Origin: Cryptomeria japonica
Lineage: Eukaryota; Streptophyta; Pinopsida; Cupressales; Cupressaceae
NCBI RefSeq assembly: GCF_030272615.1
Contig: NC_081414.1
Coordinates: 340,052,502 to 340,116,501, forward strand
Length of the DNA: 64,000 nucleotides
Reading direction: 5' to 3'
Within the stretch, counting starts at the first letter, position 1. Each line of letters begins with the position of its first letter. Shown in pieces: positions 11,517 through 23,209 of this stretch. The translations under genes were made by a program, and so were the position numbers. The notes under the pieces are model-generated. The model was not told the origin of the DNA and searched no databases. It saw only the letters and a program-made list of their open reading frames with translations.

Positions 11517-11996
11517 ATTGAGCACACCTTTGAGGTGGGAAACATGGTTTATTTGAGGTTCCAACCATACAGACAGTCTACTCTCAAGAAGAGTGGGGTT
11601 GAGAAATTGAAGCCCTAATTCTATGGGCCTTTCAAAGTCAGCATAAGGGTTGGATGAGTGGCATATGAGTTGGAATTGCCAGCAAGCAGTAGGATCCATA
11701 ATGTATTTCATGTGTCTCGCCTTAAAAAGGCTCTGAGACATAATGTTGTTGCTTCAACTGAGTTACCTCTACTTGACGAGGAGGGAGAGTTGGTTTTGGT
11801 TCTTGAAACTATCCTTGAATTCAGGGAATGATTTTTGAGGAGAAGAGTGATCAGGGAATACTTGATCAAATGGAAGAATCTACCAGCTGAGGATGCTACG
11901 TGGGAAAATGAGGAAATTTTACTACATCCAGCCTTACAGTTGCTTGAGGACAACCAATTTTGGGGAGGGCAGACTATAATGTCCCCTTCTCATTGA
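11517..11996 (+). pseudogene. Element I integrase C-terminus with chromodomain
   Basis: In the same phase as the integrase, a GPY/F-like module (YGPFKV ... VAYELELP ... NVFHVSRLKKAL) is followed by a chromodomain, REYLIKWKNLPAEDATWE, near 11,845-11,905. Chromodomains steer chromovirus integration to marked chromatin. The frame ends at a TGA at 11,994-11,996, inside the 3' LTR, so the polypurine tract is also coding. Internal stops near 11,617, 11,656 and 11,828 break it. Confidence 0.9.
11957..11970 (+). other. Polypurine tract of element I
   Basis: TTTTGGGGAGGGCA lies just before the 3' LTR and overlaps the last pol codons (NFWGGQT-like). Confidence 0.8.
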
Positions 11997-13880
11997 CGAC
12001 CTTCCAGTGGTCCATTAGCCTATTCCTGAGACCCGTAGGCTAGGTGGAATGAAGAATGAGGGTCCAACATTGATGAAATGAGGACTTACTATTTTTAGTA
12101 AGTCAGGGAATGGCCATTCTGGTGATACTCTCCTACTGAGATCTCCATGCTTTGCCTCTGGATGTGAACATCATGCTTTTTGGGGCATTAATTCTTGACT
12201 TACTATTTTTAGTAAGTGGCAATGTGGCATAATTCTATTTTTGGCAGTGGACAGAGTTCTGATTCTGCAGCAGTTATGTGGTCGTCCTAGCTCAGTTTCA
12301 TCCTAGTTTTGATAATAATCAGTACAGGAGTCATATGTGATATAATTAAATATTATTTCCTTATCTTAAGGTTTAATATTTAATTAATCTATTTAATTGC
12401 TACTAATTATCGAATTTGGGATTAATGTCTATATTTTTCCTAAGTTTTTGGCAAATTTCATGTTTATTAAAGAGATGTCAAAATATTTGAGAGGGATATT
12501 ATTTTTTATGACTTATCTCTAAATTTTGCCAAAGTGTAACATGGGTCCAAGCCTTGGACATGAGGTTTGACTTGTGGGAAATGGTGCCACACTTGGGTCC
12601 ACATGTAGTGGAATGAAATGCAAATGAAAGGCATTAAAATTGAAGGAATTTGCATTTGAGTTTGAGGTGTGAGAAGTTATAAATATGAGACTTGGGCTCC
12701 CATTTGGATCATCTTGGAAAATTGTAATGCTATGATGTCGGTTTGGCAATAGAACTTGAGGCTTCAGAGTGCGTCTCCCTAGTGCTACCCAGTTTCATAC
12801 TTGAAATACAGTACCTAGCTGTGCATTGTGTTCTCTTACATTTTCAGAGTTGGCTGTAGACATTTTTTATGCTGAAGTGATTCTGGAGACTACTGGTTTT
12901 GCCTGTGGCTAAAGCACATTTTCAATCACACCTCTCTGTTGGAGCGACTGATGGTTATGGGTATCAGCTCTATCCTCCTTCCCAGCAATGGCAATACCTT
13001 TTGTGATTTTTTAGCAATTTTAATTAACCAATGAATTTCCTAGACAAAATCAAACTTTCTAGGCATAGCGTGGGTTTTTGTACTTGCATTGGAATGCGTA
13101 CCAAATGAATATTGGGTTATTTGGATTATAGTTTGAATTGGTTGTTGTTGTGAGTGATATATTATGGGTTTGGGACTGATTTGAGTGGATTCGGGTGAAA
13201 AATGAGGGAGTTATGAGCATTTTGGTGTTTCCATAGGCTGTTGATTTGTACTTTTAGCTTGCAGATTGGTTGTAATAGAAATTTATATTCTTGCTGTAGA
13301 AATCTGCATTACTCTTCTCATCTTAGCTCTATTTTGTAAGGTTTTTTCAGTAGTACTAATCATCCATTCTTGTTGTTCTTATTTGTAATCCCCACTGCAT
13401 AAGTGGAAGAGGCTGGCTTGCCGCCTTCTTGCTTTGTAATTCAGTTTATGTACTCAGTCCTCCCACTGAATAAGTGGTCGAGTGATAAGTTTAATACAAT
13501 GGTCATCCTGCTGAAATATGTGGTAGAGTGATAGCTTAATGTAAAATTTCCTCCCGCTGAAATATGCGATAGAGTGATTGAGTTTCAGTTTCTTGTTATT
13601 TTTCCTTGGTTGGTTTACCGCCAAGAGTTTGGTTTCTATCCTAGTGGATAAGCAGAATGGGCTGGGTTGCCGCCCATGCATTGTAATTTTCAATTGTTCT
13701 ATGGTGCTAATGATCCCTGGAACATCATATGCTCTCACCCTCCCAGATTGGGCTCTCGATGAACAAAAGGTGGAAGGGTTCCCTTTCAGCAGTTTGGATT
13801 ATTTCTCTAACCTTAACGGGTTGTGGTGTTTGCTTGTAACTATTACTATTAAGAAAAAAAAAAATTACTGGGATATTACA
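11975..13880 (+). repeat. Element I 3' LTR (1,906 bp)
   Basis: It pairs with 5,249-7,107. Its first bases are TATAATGTCC instead of TGTAATATCC, so the terminal TG has mutated. A segment near 13,500-13,560 contains an extra partly repeated GCTGAAATATG unit that the 5' LTR lacks, which explains much of its greater length. Confidence 0.92.
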
Positions 13881-14667
13881 CAGATAGGTCAGTAGACCAT
13901 TGAGCATCACCTACTCTTGGGAAATAACCTTGAAAATAGAAGAATAGACCGACCAGAAGTTGGCCAAACTTGAACCTCAAAATTTTGTCCTGTTTGATGG
14001 ATTTCAGATTCTCCAACAATTGCTTATGTAAATAGGTACATAGGTCATATTCAATACCTTCCTTAATCATCCTATAAGTAGCATTTATCGCAGTAGTAGG
14101 GACAAAATTCATTCTGCTAGCATAAAATATCCTATAACCAATCACCATGCAAGCATATTTCACCAGCTCATCATTAATGGTGTTGATTGTCATTGCCCGT
14201 TGGTCACTCACAGAACCAGTGAGCTCTATCATTTTAGTTTTGGTGACCTTTCGTAGAACTGGTACTTCTCTGATATTGCAAAATCTAATAACAACATGAA
14301 TTTCTTGTGGTGTGATGCCATGGGCCTGCTCGAGGTACATCTTGTCACCATGCACTCTACTGAGGATCATGTGAATATGTTCTTCTAAGAATTCTTCCAG
14401 AAAATATACTAAATTGTGCAGTTTCATCTTCTCAAGGATGCTATAATCTGGTTTAATCTTCTTGTCATCTTCACAAAACAAACTTAGTTAGGAGTGTATT
14501 ACTAGGGATCCTAGGTCTTCCAACTTACATTCTATATACCCTGAAATATCTCCCTCAACAATAACTCTGGCGGGAATTTGAGATAGGGCATTGTATTTCA
14601 TTTTCTTCTGAAGAAACTCAGATGTATCTACGGGTTCACTAGAACTAGAGTGTGATGTAGAATCCAT
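13881..14667 (-). pseudogene. Element A ORF2, 5' part (unknown conserved protein)
   Basis: It starts at the ATG at 14,665-14,667 (MDSTSHSSSS), the position equivalent to the MASSS starts of C and D. One stop at 14,488 interrupts it. Conserved blocks shared with B, C and D are the ILSRVHGDKMYLEQ word followed by an I...IH.V.. helix, an ELTGSVSDQRAMTINTINDE-type segment, VIGYRIFYASRMNFVPTTAI, and a D.C.WL-like LCTYLHKQLLENLKSIK. The reading is cut by element I and resumes, in a shifted phase, at 5,243. The function is unknown; a distant likeness to plant transposon-associated proteins of unknown role is only an impression. Confidence 0.78.
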
Positions 14668-15099
14668 AGCCAAATAAGAATGAATTTCAAAAAATACCTT
14701 CACAATCTAAAATTTAGGTTTTGTCGATATCACCCACAATACACCACTTCGGTCGCTATTTCACCACTTAGTGTTCTTTACTGATTGCTTGAAAATGATT
14801 GCAAGATTTTGCACAGGATTTCTTCAACTGCTAAACAAATCGCTCTGGTTGCTTTGCTCTTGAAAATTCTTCTTTCAAAAATAGATAAGTAAAAGTGACG
14901 ATGAAAATCCCTTTTAAACAAACTCTCACCTAGCATAATAAATGCTTCACCACTAGGGTACAAACCCTAATTTTTCCTTTTACCGCTTCAAATCTTCTGT
15001 CAATTGACACGTAAAAAATATTGATAAAGGTCTTTTACCAATATAAACTGAGGATTCAAAACATTTCACTAATATGTTCCCCCTAAGCTTTTATGAAGC
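14668..15099 (-). other. Non-coding leader between ORF1 and ORF2 of element A
   Basis: There is no open frame of note. In the sense direction the words near 14,810-14,900 (AGCAAAGCAACC, GCGATTTG) recall the same interval in C and D. The 9-mer AAGGTATTT at 14,692-14,700, just before the ORF2 ATG, is present in all four elements. It looks like a plant 5' splice donor (AG/GTA) or another conserved control signal. Confidence 0.55.
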
Positions 15100-16368
15100 T
15101 CAGTTTGTAGATTTAGAGACTTCCACACTAGGTGCAGAAACAGGTTCATATTGTGATTCTGATTTCTTTTTCCAAGTTTTATTCATATCCGCTTGAACGG
15201 TTTCAACATCAATCTTCCCTTCTGGAGTGATCAGTATATCACCTGATGGATTCTTTCTCAGTTTGCAAGTTCTAGCAGTGTGTCCCGGTTTGTTGCAATG
15301 ATAGCATACCATTCCAAGTGTTCTCCATGGTCTAGTGTTCATATTTCTATTCTTCCTTTTGCATGTTGTAGCAGTGTGACCGCTACCATGACAGGTCAAA
15401 CAAGTTTCTATCTAACTAGTTGCCACTTGATAGCCATTTGACCAATGGTCATAGGTATTGTACTGGTTGGGATTCTAATTCACAGAAAGTTCCGGGATAA
15501 CTCCTTGAATCCTTGGAGAATATCTCCCAGTGTTGTGCAAAACCAACCTGCACTCAAATGCTCTATGTCCAAACTTGTTGCATGCATAACAGTTTCCATT
15601 GAATCTATTGGATCTAGCCACATTGTTTTGAAAATAAGGAAAATTGTTGTAGGCTTTGCTTCAACACACATTGGCAGTATGTCCCTCTATGAGACAATTA
15701 AAGAAAACATGTTTAAATTTTTGCTTACCTTTTCCTTTGGATGTTGGTTGCTTCTTTGATGCTTCAACTTTTGTTCCATATGTCTCACCTTCATCATATC
15801 TAGAGAAACCAAGTCTAGTGGTATTATTTACTAGCTTTGTCGATTCTATCTTTTGCTCTAGCTTAGCAGTACTTTGATTGAATTTGGCAAGTATCTCCTT
15901 TGACTTAGTAAGTTCCTTGGAAATATCAGTATTGGATTCCATCAAGGTTGTTTTCTCATAAAAGTCCATGTTTAGTTCACCTTGTATTTCTTCTTTTTCC
16001 ACTTTACTCTCCTAGAGATGAGCAATAAGGGTACTAATTTCTTGCTTTGGCTTGGAGATCTCATGATCTTTATCTTTTACCAGATCTTCAGCTTTCCTTC
16101 TTTTCTCAAGCTCTTGACACATTCTGATAGTCATTCCTTCCAACTCACTTCTCAAGTTGGCTTTAGATTCATTCATTTTTTCAACTTCTTTAACTAGGGT
16201 ATCCATGTTTGCTTCATTAGAAGAGCTATTTTTAGTAAGTTCCATTAGTTTCTCAGCATTCTCTTTTCTCTTGGCCAAAGAGGCTTTATACTTGACTTTC
16301 AATTCATCATAGGCTCTCTCAGTCTAAGTGAGATGATGAGTAAGTTCCCTCACACTGTATTCCCCCAT
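15100..16368 (-). pseudogene. Element A ORF1 (coiled coil and CCHC zinc knuckles)
   Basis: One frame of 423 codons runs from the ATG at 16,366-16,368 (MGEYSVREL), broken only by stops such as those at 16,012, 15,661 and about 15,412. The first half (to about 15,800) is Lys/Glu/Leu-rich with heptad-like spacing, expected to form a coiled coil. The second half holds CCHC-type knuckles: CYACNKFGHRAFEC, CHGSGHTATTC (shortened) and CYHCNKPGHTARTC, plus a decayed FFNCLIEGHTANVC. Such knuckles bind nucleic acid in retroelement nucleocapsids. No capsid fold is recognisable. It is probably the element's own RNA-binding protein. Confidence 0.82.
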
Positions 16369-16404
16369 ATCTACTTCCAAGTGGTTATAATTAAAGAAAG
16401 GTTG

Positions 16405-16416
16405 GCTCTGATACCA
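16405..16416 (-). other. Primer binding site of element A
   Basis: The minus strand reads TGGTATCAGAGC two bases inside the 5' LTR, complementary to initiator methionine tRNA. This sets the element's direction. Confidence 0.93.
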
Positions 16417-16418
16417 AT

Positions 16419-17060
16419 TGATGAATACTAAGAGGGGGGTGAATTAGTATACCAAAAAATACTGTAATCAATCTTTTAAACAGTTTAGCAGATAACCAGT
16501 GCAATAGATCACTAATAAACCAGTTAAGATAAGTGCAAACCAAATAGCAAACAAAGCATTCACCCACAAAAGCACAATCACCATAACATAAGCTATTTGA
16601 CGTGGAAACCCAAATGGGAAAAACCACGGTGAGAAGAAACTCACAAGTAATTAACTATCTACAAAATAGTAACCAGATCGGTTAAGGTCATACAATGTTC
16701 TTCACCAGAATAGATCCTGTTAGGAATCTAAATCTCTATTAGGAGATAAGTCCTATTAAAGACTACCTTGTTAAAGGATTCCAGATCCACAATTGTGAAC
16801 CACCTTGTTAGAATATTTACAAAGGCTTTGCTGGGCCTACCCAGATAAGGGTTTCAGACTTGTTGAAGATATTAGTAATCAACAAGTGAATGACCTAAAT
16901 AATAGCACAGTATGCTTAATTAGATCCTTGACAACTCATTGTTAATGCATTTCAGCATTACTTCAGTCTTCTATATCTACACACTCTATCTCTTCACATA
17001 GACCTAACCTACTCTTCACTAATCGCACATAATAACCTTTTCTTCTCTGTCACACATACA
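16419..17060 (-). repeat. Element A 5' LTR, inner part
   Basis: It matches 1,445-2,090 of the 3' LTR. It is interrupted by element F at a site that in the other LTR reads CACATACAAAACC. The last five bases (17,056-17,060, ATACA) are the left target duplication of F. Confidence 0.92.
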
Positions 17061-18289
17061 TGTAAAGTAGAAAATCGATCGAACCCTAGTTGCTCTCCCC
17101 TCTTCCAACTCCAAGGAGAGAGAAGGGAAGTCGCTAGGGTTGATGGTTTTCACTTAGGGGAGACTTTACATTCAAAAGAGGGGTTGAAACCCACAAGATC
17201 CAATCCCACACAATGCAAGATTGGATTCTAAATGAGTTTCAAGGGTTAAGACAACAAGGCTACCCTCTTTTGTAAAGAATGTGCACAGAATGATTAGGCT
17301 AGGAATGAATAGAAAGTGAGAAAGATTCGCTTATAAACTAAGATAGGGATATAGGATGAAGCTGCGGACCTAGAATTAGCTGTAAAATGTCGATACGGTG
17401 TTGTCCTGCAAATTTGAGCAAAAGTTGACGGGACGATGGCGCCCGGCGTGCACATGGTCCTCCAAAAAATCCGTGAAACGAAGGGGGATCTGTTCGTCTC
17501 TGCACAAGGATTCCAGATCTTCAATTTCAGCCGCGTATCTACAACCTACACACAGAAAAGCGAAGATGATTGGGGGGTTAGGGATTAGGGGTTTGCCTTT
17601 AGGTCAAACCCCGGTTTTGGAATTAACCAAGAAATGAGAAATGTTGTAAATGTAAATGACTGTAATGTAAAACAAGTACTAATACCTTGTTGTAAGGATT
17701 TTTGTATCCTTATGTGTGAAGGTATATATGTTGTTGTATGTAGTATGTAGTAAGTGATCTCCTCTTCAATGGTTGAATCCTTGTCTTGAATGCAACACTT
17801 AGCCTTGAATGGAGACTTGGAATGATCAATTGCTTGAAGGAATGTTTGAATGCTTGAATGCTTGAATGCTTGAGTATCATTTCCATGCTTTTTTTTTCAT
17901 CCTCCCAAATGAGAGAGAAAAATGTAGTTTATATACTTGCCAATTAGGGTTAATAGACTGATTTTCCCAACCTTAGGCCAACTAGGAAATGTTATTTTCC
18001 AAATTGCAAACAAAAAGACCCGAAGTCCCAAAGGAAACCGGGCCCAAAATAGGGCCAGGGACCAGGGCGCTGGGCGCCCTGGTCCTGAAGGACTAGGGCA
18101 CTGGGCGCTCTGGTCCCACCTCCCGGGACAGCAGGGTGCAAAGGAGGTTCAGGCCAGGGTGCTTGAAAAATGCAGTTTTTGGTGTCGTGGACAAGTTTCG
18201 GGGTCTCCATTCAGGTTCAGTGTTGCGTCACCATCGTGAAGACCGAAATGCAATCGAAATTGCAAGTGTCACAATTTTAGGACGCTACA
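17061..18289 (-). repeat. Element F 3' LTR
   Basis: It pairs with 23,640-24,882. It contains a 30-nt hairpin motif at 17,431-17,460 also found in the leader, tandem 9-bp GAATGCTTG repeats near 17,848-17,873, a minus-strand TATA box near 17,928-17,937 and two adjacent GC-rich hairpins at 18,059-18,116. Open frames in it (for example 17,937-18,239) recur in the other LTR and are not genes. Confidence 0.93.
18059..18116. other. Tandem GC-rich hairpins in the F LTR
   Basis: GGACCAGGGCGC and GCGCCCTGGTCC (18,059-18,085) form a perfect 12-bp stem with a 3-base loop. Four bases on, 18,090-18,116 repeats the design with mismatches. The same pair is in the other LTR at 24,652-24,678 and 24,683-24,709. 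It lies in U3, about 120-170 nt upstream of the TATA box in the sense direction, so a role in transcription control or RNA structure is possible. Confidence 0.75.
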
Positions 18290-18304
18290 TTTAGCCCCCA
18301 CTTT
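18290..18304 (-). other. Polypurine tract of element F
   Basis: The minus strand reads CGCTAAAGTGGGGGCTAAA and then the LTR start TGTAGC. The same boundary sequence marks element E at 25,527-25,543. Confidence 0.9.
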
Positions 18305-19033
18305 AGCGGGAGTATGTATGCTCATACTTCCGATAAAGTACAAGGAAACCACATTGAAAGACTTTCACCATGTCAAGGAGGCAAGACACACCAAGCCCCC
18401 AGTGGACTAAGGATCTTACGACTTCGATTGACAAAGTAAAAGGGAAGATCATGAGGGAGAACCATGACTGTCAGTAGTAAGGTTCCCTCACTATGAGTCA
18501 TGCAAGAGAAATACCAAAAATTTTCAAGGCAAAGCTAAGTTCGCCAAGAAATTTTCAAGTATCCTGAAGGGATAGACGGGGTGTATGCCCCCCTATGTTA
18601 AAGCGATCACACATGCCTCAACGGGGGTGATTGTTTTAATGTAGTGATACACATAAGAAATGAGAAAGGAAAGGAGCACGTTATCACAAAGATTTAGCCC
18701 CCAAGTGTGAGATAAACCCAAGGATAATAGACACAAAACACAAAGCACGAGGTGACTTTGCTTTCCTCGGGGTCAGTATGCTGTATGATAAGTCATGTAT
18801 ATATATCATATGTATGTATGCATAATTGTTCTTCATTCCCCAATCAAGGAAGGTCACCTAGAAGAAGGGAACACATGTGTCTTTTGAGTCAACATGAGAG
18901 AGACCAAAAGAGATCTCAATGTTTTGCATCATCCTCAAGGAGACAACACTAAGGACAACAAATAGAAGAATGAGAATAACACATAGAAGAAGTAACAAAA
19001 GAGAGGAGGAGAGAATCTGTTATGCTAATGTAA
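18305..19033 (-). other. Non-coding 3' region of element F
   Basis: About 730 bases between the gag stop and the polypurine tract. I see no coding sequence on either strand. Words such as AAGCCCCCA near 18,392 and 18,700 recur, and similar ones occur beside the E polypurine tract near 25,660. Confidence 0.6.
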
Positions 19034-22000
19034 CTAGTCTAGCACGTCATCTACCCCCCGATCTTGCTGATCAATGTTTCGGGAAGGCAGGGAACACGCT
19101 AGAGGAGGAACATCCAACACAGCAGATGGAGCTATCACAAGATCCAAACAAGGGCTATGTTCATGTTCCAAGCCACGTTGTTCTTGTCTAGGAGCTAGGA
19201 TAAGTGCTTTAGAAAATTCATTAGATAAATCGTTATCAATATCAACAAGCTCATATTCACTATCAGAAGCAAGAGGAGTAACATGTTCATCATGAATAAC
19301 ATTTTCATCTATATCATCATCAAGATTTATAAAAATAGGATCTTTAACTCGCACAGGATCAAGACCATCATGCATCTTATGTTTAGGAGATTTTGGAGAA
19401 AATGGAATAATGCTTGTTGAAGGTGTTTTTGGAGATTGCAAAGTTTGAGAAGCAGCTGCTTGAGCTCTAAGATGACGCTTTCATCGGCGTTCACGTGCAG
19501 AACGATTTCGTCTAGTCTTAGTAGGAAGTGGAGAAGATTGAGGAGGAGGAATGTTCTCATCCTTATCACTTGGGTGTTTAGGTTGTGATCTCTTAGGCTG
19601 GATAATAGGAGAAGAAGAAGGTCTCTTCTCTCTATAAAAGGAAGGAGGAGGAACTGCTCCATATAAAGGAGGAATTTTTTGTTTAGGAAGAAGACCAAGT
19701 CCATCATGACGAGGAGGTATAGGTCTGCTTTTAGAAAGTTTATTAGGCATAGACATAGTCACATCCATAGGAATGGGTTGGGAATCTTCTTGAGGAAAGA
19801 CATTAGTTTTATCTTTCAAAGGAAGAACTTCCTTCTCAAGAATGATAGGAATATCAAGTTTAGGTGTTCTAGGTTCACTTAGAGATAGGATCATATCTGT
19901 TTTCCACTTTTGATAAGATTTGAAAAGATGATCACTTTGCAGAGGAAGAGATTGGAATTGTTTAGGCCAAAAGTAATCAATAGGAACACTAGAAGTTCTT
20001 TCAGCTGGTTTAAAGAGACTATGATTGACAGTAACAACTTCACCATTATGGGGAAATTTCAAACACTTATGAATAGGAGAAGCAATAGCTTTCATGGAAG
20101 ATAGCCAAGGATAGCCAAGCTTCACATGAAATTGTTCGGATGAAGGAATAATAGAAAAGTTCACATCAAGGGATTTGTTATGGACCTCAATAGGTAATGT
20201 AATAGAACCAATTGCAGGAGAAGAAAATGCATCAAATAATTTCACAATCACATCTATTTTGTCATAGATCACTTGATTCAATTGCAAAGTAAAAAGAAAT
20301 TCTTCAGTAATAACATTAACCATGCACGAAGGGTCAATAAGCACTCCACGGCAAGGTGTATTCTTGACTTTTGCAACTATGTATAAAGGACCATCGGGTG
20401 CCCTGATAGTTTCATTAGAATCAAATGTGATGGAAGGTTCTTTAGGGATTTCTTGCTGCTCTACAAAGTTAATCATATTCGGAGTCATAGACACAAGACC
20501 ATCAGATGAAAAAGAGGAATCATTAGTCTCAATCGCATTAGAGGTATGAGATGGTAATGGATCAGTAAAAATCTGAAGATTTTGGTTAGGAGGGGCTACA
20601 GATGTGTTGCCTTTATCATTCACTCCAGAAATAGAGATAGTATTATTATCAATCAAATCTTGAATTTTACCCTTTAAAGAAAAACATTTTTCAATATCAT
20701 GCCCAGGCTGATGATGAAATTGACAAAAAGATTTGTTATCGAAATAAGGTGAAGTAATCTTTGCAGGATCTATTTGCCTTATAGGAGGAAGAGTAAGCAC
20801 ATTTTGTTCCAATAACTTATTCATAATACTATGCAATGATTCATTCAAAGGAGTATACTTTCTTTCTTTCTTGAAAAACTTAGAAATAGGAGGCACACCT
20901 GATGCTGCATTCACATTGTTGTTGATGATGTTTTCATTGAATTTAATGGAATCTCTGTTCGATTTAAACTTCCCAAATGGTTGTTGACTGCTATCACCCG
21001 TATCACTCAGAGCCATAGGATGTGATTGTTCCATTTGACTCACAGTCAGTTGATAATTGTGAAGAGTTGCACACAACTGTTGGAAAGAAGTAAACTCAGA
21101 AAACAAAAGTTTGTCTCGAATATCTTTTTGTAAATTAGAAATAAAGATTCTTTGAATATCATTGTCAGGCACTGGAAAAGAAATTTGAGCATACAAATGT
21201 TTATATCTACCAATGAAATCAGTCACTTTTTCTTTAACACCTTGTTTACAATGCATTAAATCAATCAAAGTAACTTTAGGACTTATATTGTTTTGAAATT
21301 GTTGAATGAAAGCATTTGCAAGTTGTTCGAAAGAAGTAATAGAATAAGAAGGCAACGAGCAATACCATTGTAGGGCTTTGTCTCTTAATGTTCTAGTAAA
21401 CAGTTTTGCAAGCAACCTTTGGTCATAAGCAAAATCGGTACATATTGTTTGAAAAGTCTTAACATGTGTTAGAGGATCTCCTTTACCATTATAGAGCTCC
21501 AAATGCGGGATTTCAACATGTTTAGGAGGGATATCTCAAACAATGTAAAGAGAAAGTGGGCTCGCAACATCAAATGTGGGCACACTAAACTTAGATTGAT
21601 TCATAGAGGCAATTTGTTGCTGTAAAGAAGAGACAGCTTGTGCAAGATTGTTAATGGTCGCTTCAGTCGAAGAATTCATATTAGATGTGTTAGATTGAGA
21701 TGGAGGTGTTATGTTATTGAAAGAAGGTAAAGAGTAAGGTGGTGGGACACTATGATAGTTAATCATAGGAGAGGATTGGAAAGGAGGAACACTACAAGGA
21801 GGAATGGAATGATTGAATGAATTTCCCCCCTGTGTCATGTTCATTTGTGGAGATGTAATAGGAACACTCATTGAAGGAATGAATGAAGAAGTCGGGTTGA
21901 ATGAAGGAAGAAGGTTAATTGAAGAGGAAGGATTGCCCCCGTGACTGGTAATCATAGGCGGAATGTCTTGTATAGAAGTAGCCATTATGTTTGATGTAAA

Positions 22001-22459
22001 GGTAGGTATGCTAGCAATAGAAGTTGTCAGAGGAACAAAATGATTGACTTGAGTAGGAGGTTGTGTATAACCTAAAGATTCGACACAACTCTTCATAGGC
22101 ATCACATTCGAATCCACAATGTGTGCAATACCACGCAAAATATCAATTCCATTCTTATCACTTTGAAGCATGCATTTTAGACCCTCAATTAAAGGAAGAG
22201 CTTGACTATCAGGGTTTTCTTGAGACATCCATTGTCGAAAATCATCAAATTGATTATCCAATTTCGCAAGTTGTTCTACAGAAACCTCATGGAGAGCTTC
22301 TTCATCATTAGGAGGATTAGAGGAATTTCCCATGTCCTCGTTAAAAAGGCTATTCAAATTAGGTTCCATCTCCTCAGTAATTAAACCTCGGAAAAACTTA
22401 ATTCCACGGTTTCGTCTAACGGGAATAGTGTAAGTAGGGCTTATTGTTGTAAAACTCAT
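19034..22459 (-). pseudogene. gag: Element F gag and protease-like polyprotein, two in-frame TGA codons
   Basis: One minus-strand phase stays open for 1,142 codons from the ATG at 22,457-22,459 (MSFTTISPTY) to TAG at 19,034. The only breaks are TGA at 21,536-21,538 and 19,481-19,483. Both would be CGA (Arg) before a single C-to-T change. A Ser/Pro/Asn-rich N-terminus precedes the gag capsid domain (LYNGKGDPLTH, LRDKALQWYCSL, FIQQF, DFIGRYKHL; about 21,500-20,980). A zinc finger CQFHHQPGHDIEKC follows near 20,700. A protease-like part has DPSC where an active enzyme has D(T/S)G, then LGYPWLSSMK. A Pro-rich basic tail and an acidic C-terminus end it. It would build particles but probably could not self-cleave. 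Confidence 0.9.
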
Positions 22460-22587
22460 GCACTAGAAAGGGAGAGAAGATTTTGAATTTAGAGGTAACA
22501 AATTTCAGTAAAATCAGCCAATCTTCTAGATTTAAGCTGTTAAATGCAATCACGACAATCTCCCGAAATTTTGAAAAAAAATGTTCG

Positions 22588-22617
22588 GGACCATGCCGCT
22601 CGGAGTGCACACGGTCC
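22588..22617 (-). other. 30-nt hairpin motif with GTGCAC palindrome, leader copy 1
   Basis: In the sense direction arms GGACCGTG and CATGGTCC enclose a 14-base loop, giving eight pairs with one G-U. GTGCAC lies at 22,605-22,610. The same 30-nt form recurs at 23,210, 17,431 and 24,010. Confidence 0.65.
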
Positions 22618-23209
22618 TTGCAACTTTTTTCAAAATTTGCAGGGATGAAAGGTATGATGATTTTAGAGCTAATCTGAAAAAATTGAGTGATTTTACGATC
22701 TGTAGATAGGCCAAATTAAAGTTGCAATCTCAAAATTGAACCCTACCAAGATTGTCAAAAAATGCAAAATTTGAATTTTGAAAAAGAGAGGGAAACTGAA
22801 ATTTTGAATTTTATGATTTTAGAGGGAATTTCAAAAGAAATGCAAGTTTTGGATTTAAAAATTGACTCAATTTCACGCAAAATTCAATTTTGAAAGTGGA
22901 AATCAAAGTTGTTGTAATTAAGCACTTAATTTCAAAAGTCACAAATTGCAAGAATTTTGAATAAAGCACTGAAATTTTGAATGAATGCAAACACACTTTC
23001 AGATTTAGGACAATAAGAAACACAATTTTGACACAAAATTTCAATTTCAATGATTTTTTAATAATTAGAAGCCTTAATCCAAGCAATCACAAGACCAATT
23101 TTGACTGTAATTTTGAAAGTGTTATAATTGATAAAATCAGCCAAAATTCTGGATTTTAGCAGGAAAATACAGTAAGATCTTGCTCCTGAAATTTTGGAAA
23201 AAATGTCGG

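Larger units (their letters stand above)
5249..13880 (+). mobile_element. Element I: Ty3/gypsy chromovirus, complete but decayed
   Basis: LTRs of about 1.86 and 1.91 kb carry inverted ends TGTAATATCCC and GGGATATTACA. Between them lie an initiator-Met primer site, gag, protease, reverse transcriptase, RNase H, integrase and a C-terminal chromodomain, in the Ty3/gypsy order. The element sits in ORF2 of element A. Flanks are TCAGT on the left and CAGAT on the right, so the target duplication is imperfect, perhaps CAG(T/A). The proteins carry many in-frame stops, mostly explained by C-to-T or G-to-A changes (CAA/CAG to TAA/TAG, TGG to TAG), and at least two frameshifts. It is autonomous in design but now dead. 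Confidence 0.92.

Noticed and set aside
17848-17873. Short direct repeats GAATGCTTG as a possible CRISPR or satellite
   Set aside because: Three adjoining 9-bp units without spacers, in LTR sequence of a plant genome; simple slippage.
17937-18239. Gly/Pro/Arg-rich frames around the tandem hairpins
   Set aside because: They appear on both strands and in both LTRs of F (also 24,530-24,941) and follow from the GC-rich inverted repeats.
19327-19707. 126-codon Leu-rich minus-strand frame
   Set aside because: Out-of-phase shadow of the F polyprotein C-terminus, which reads continuously in the neighbouring phase.
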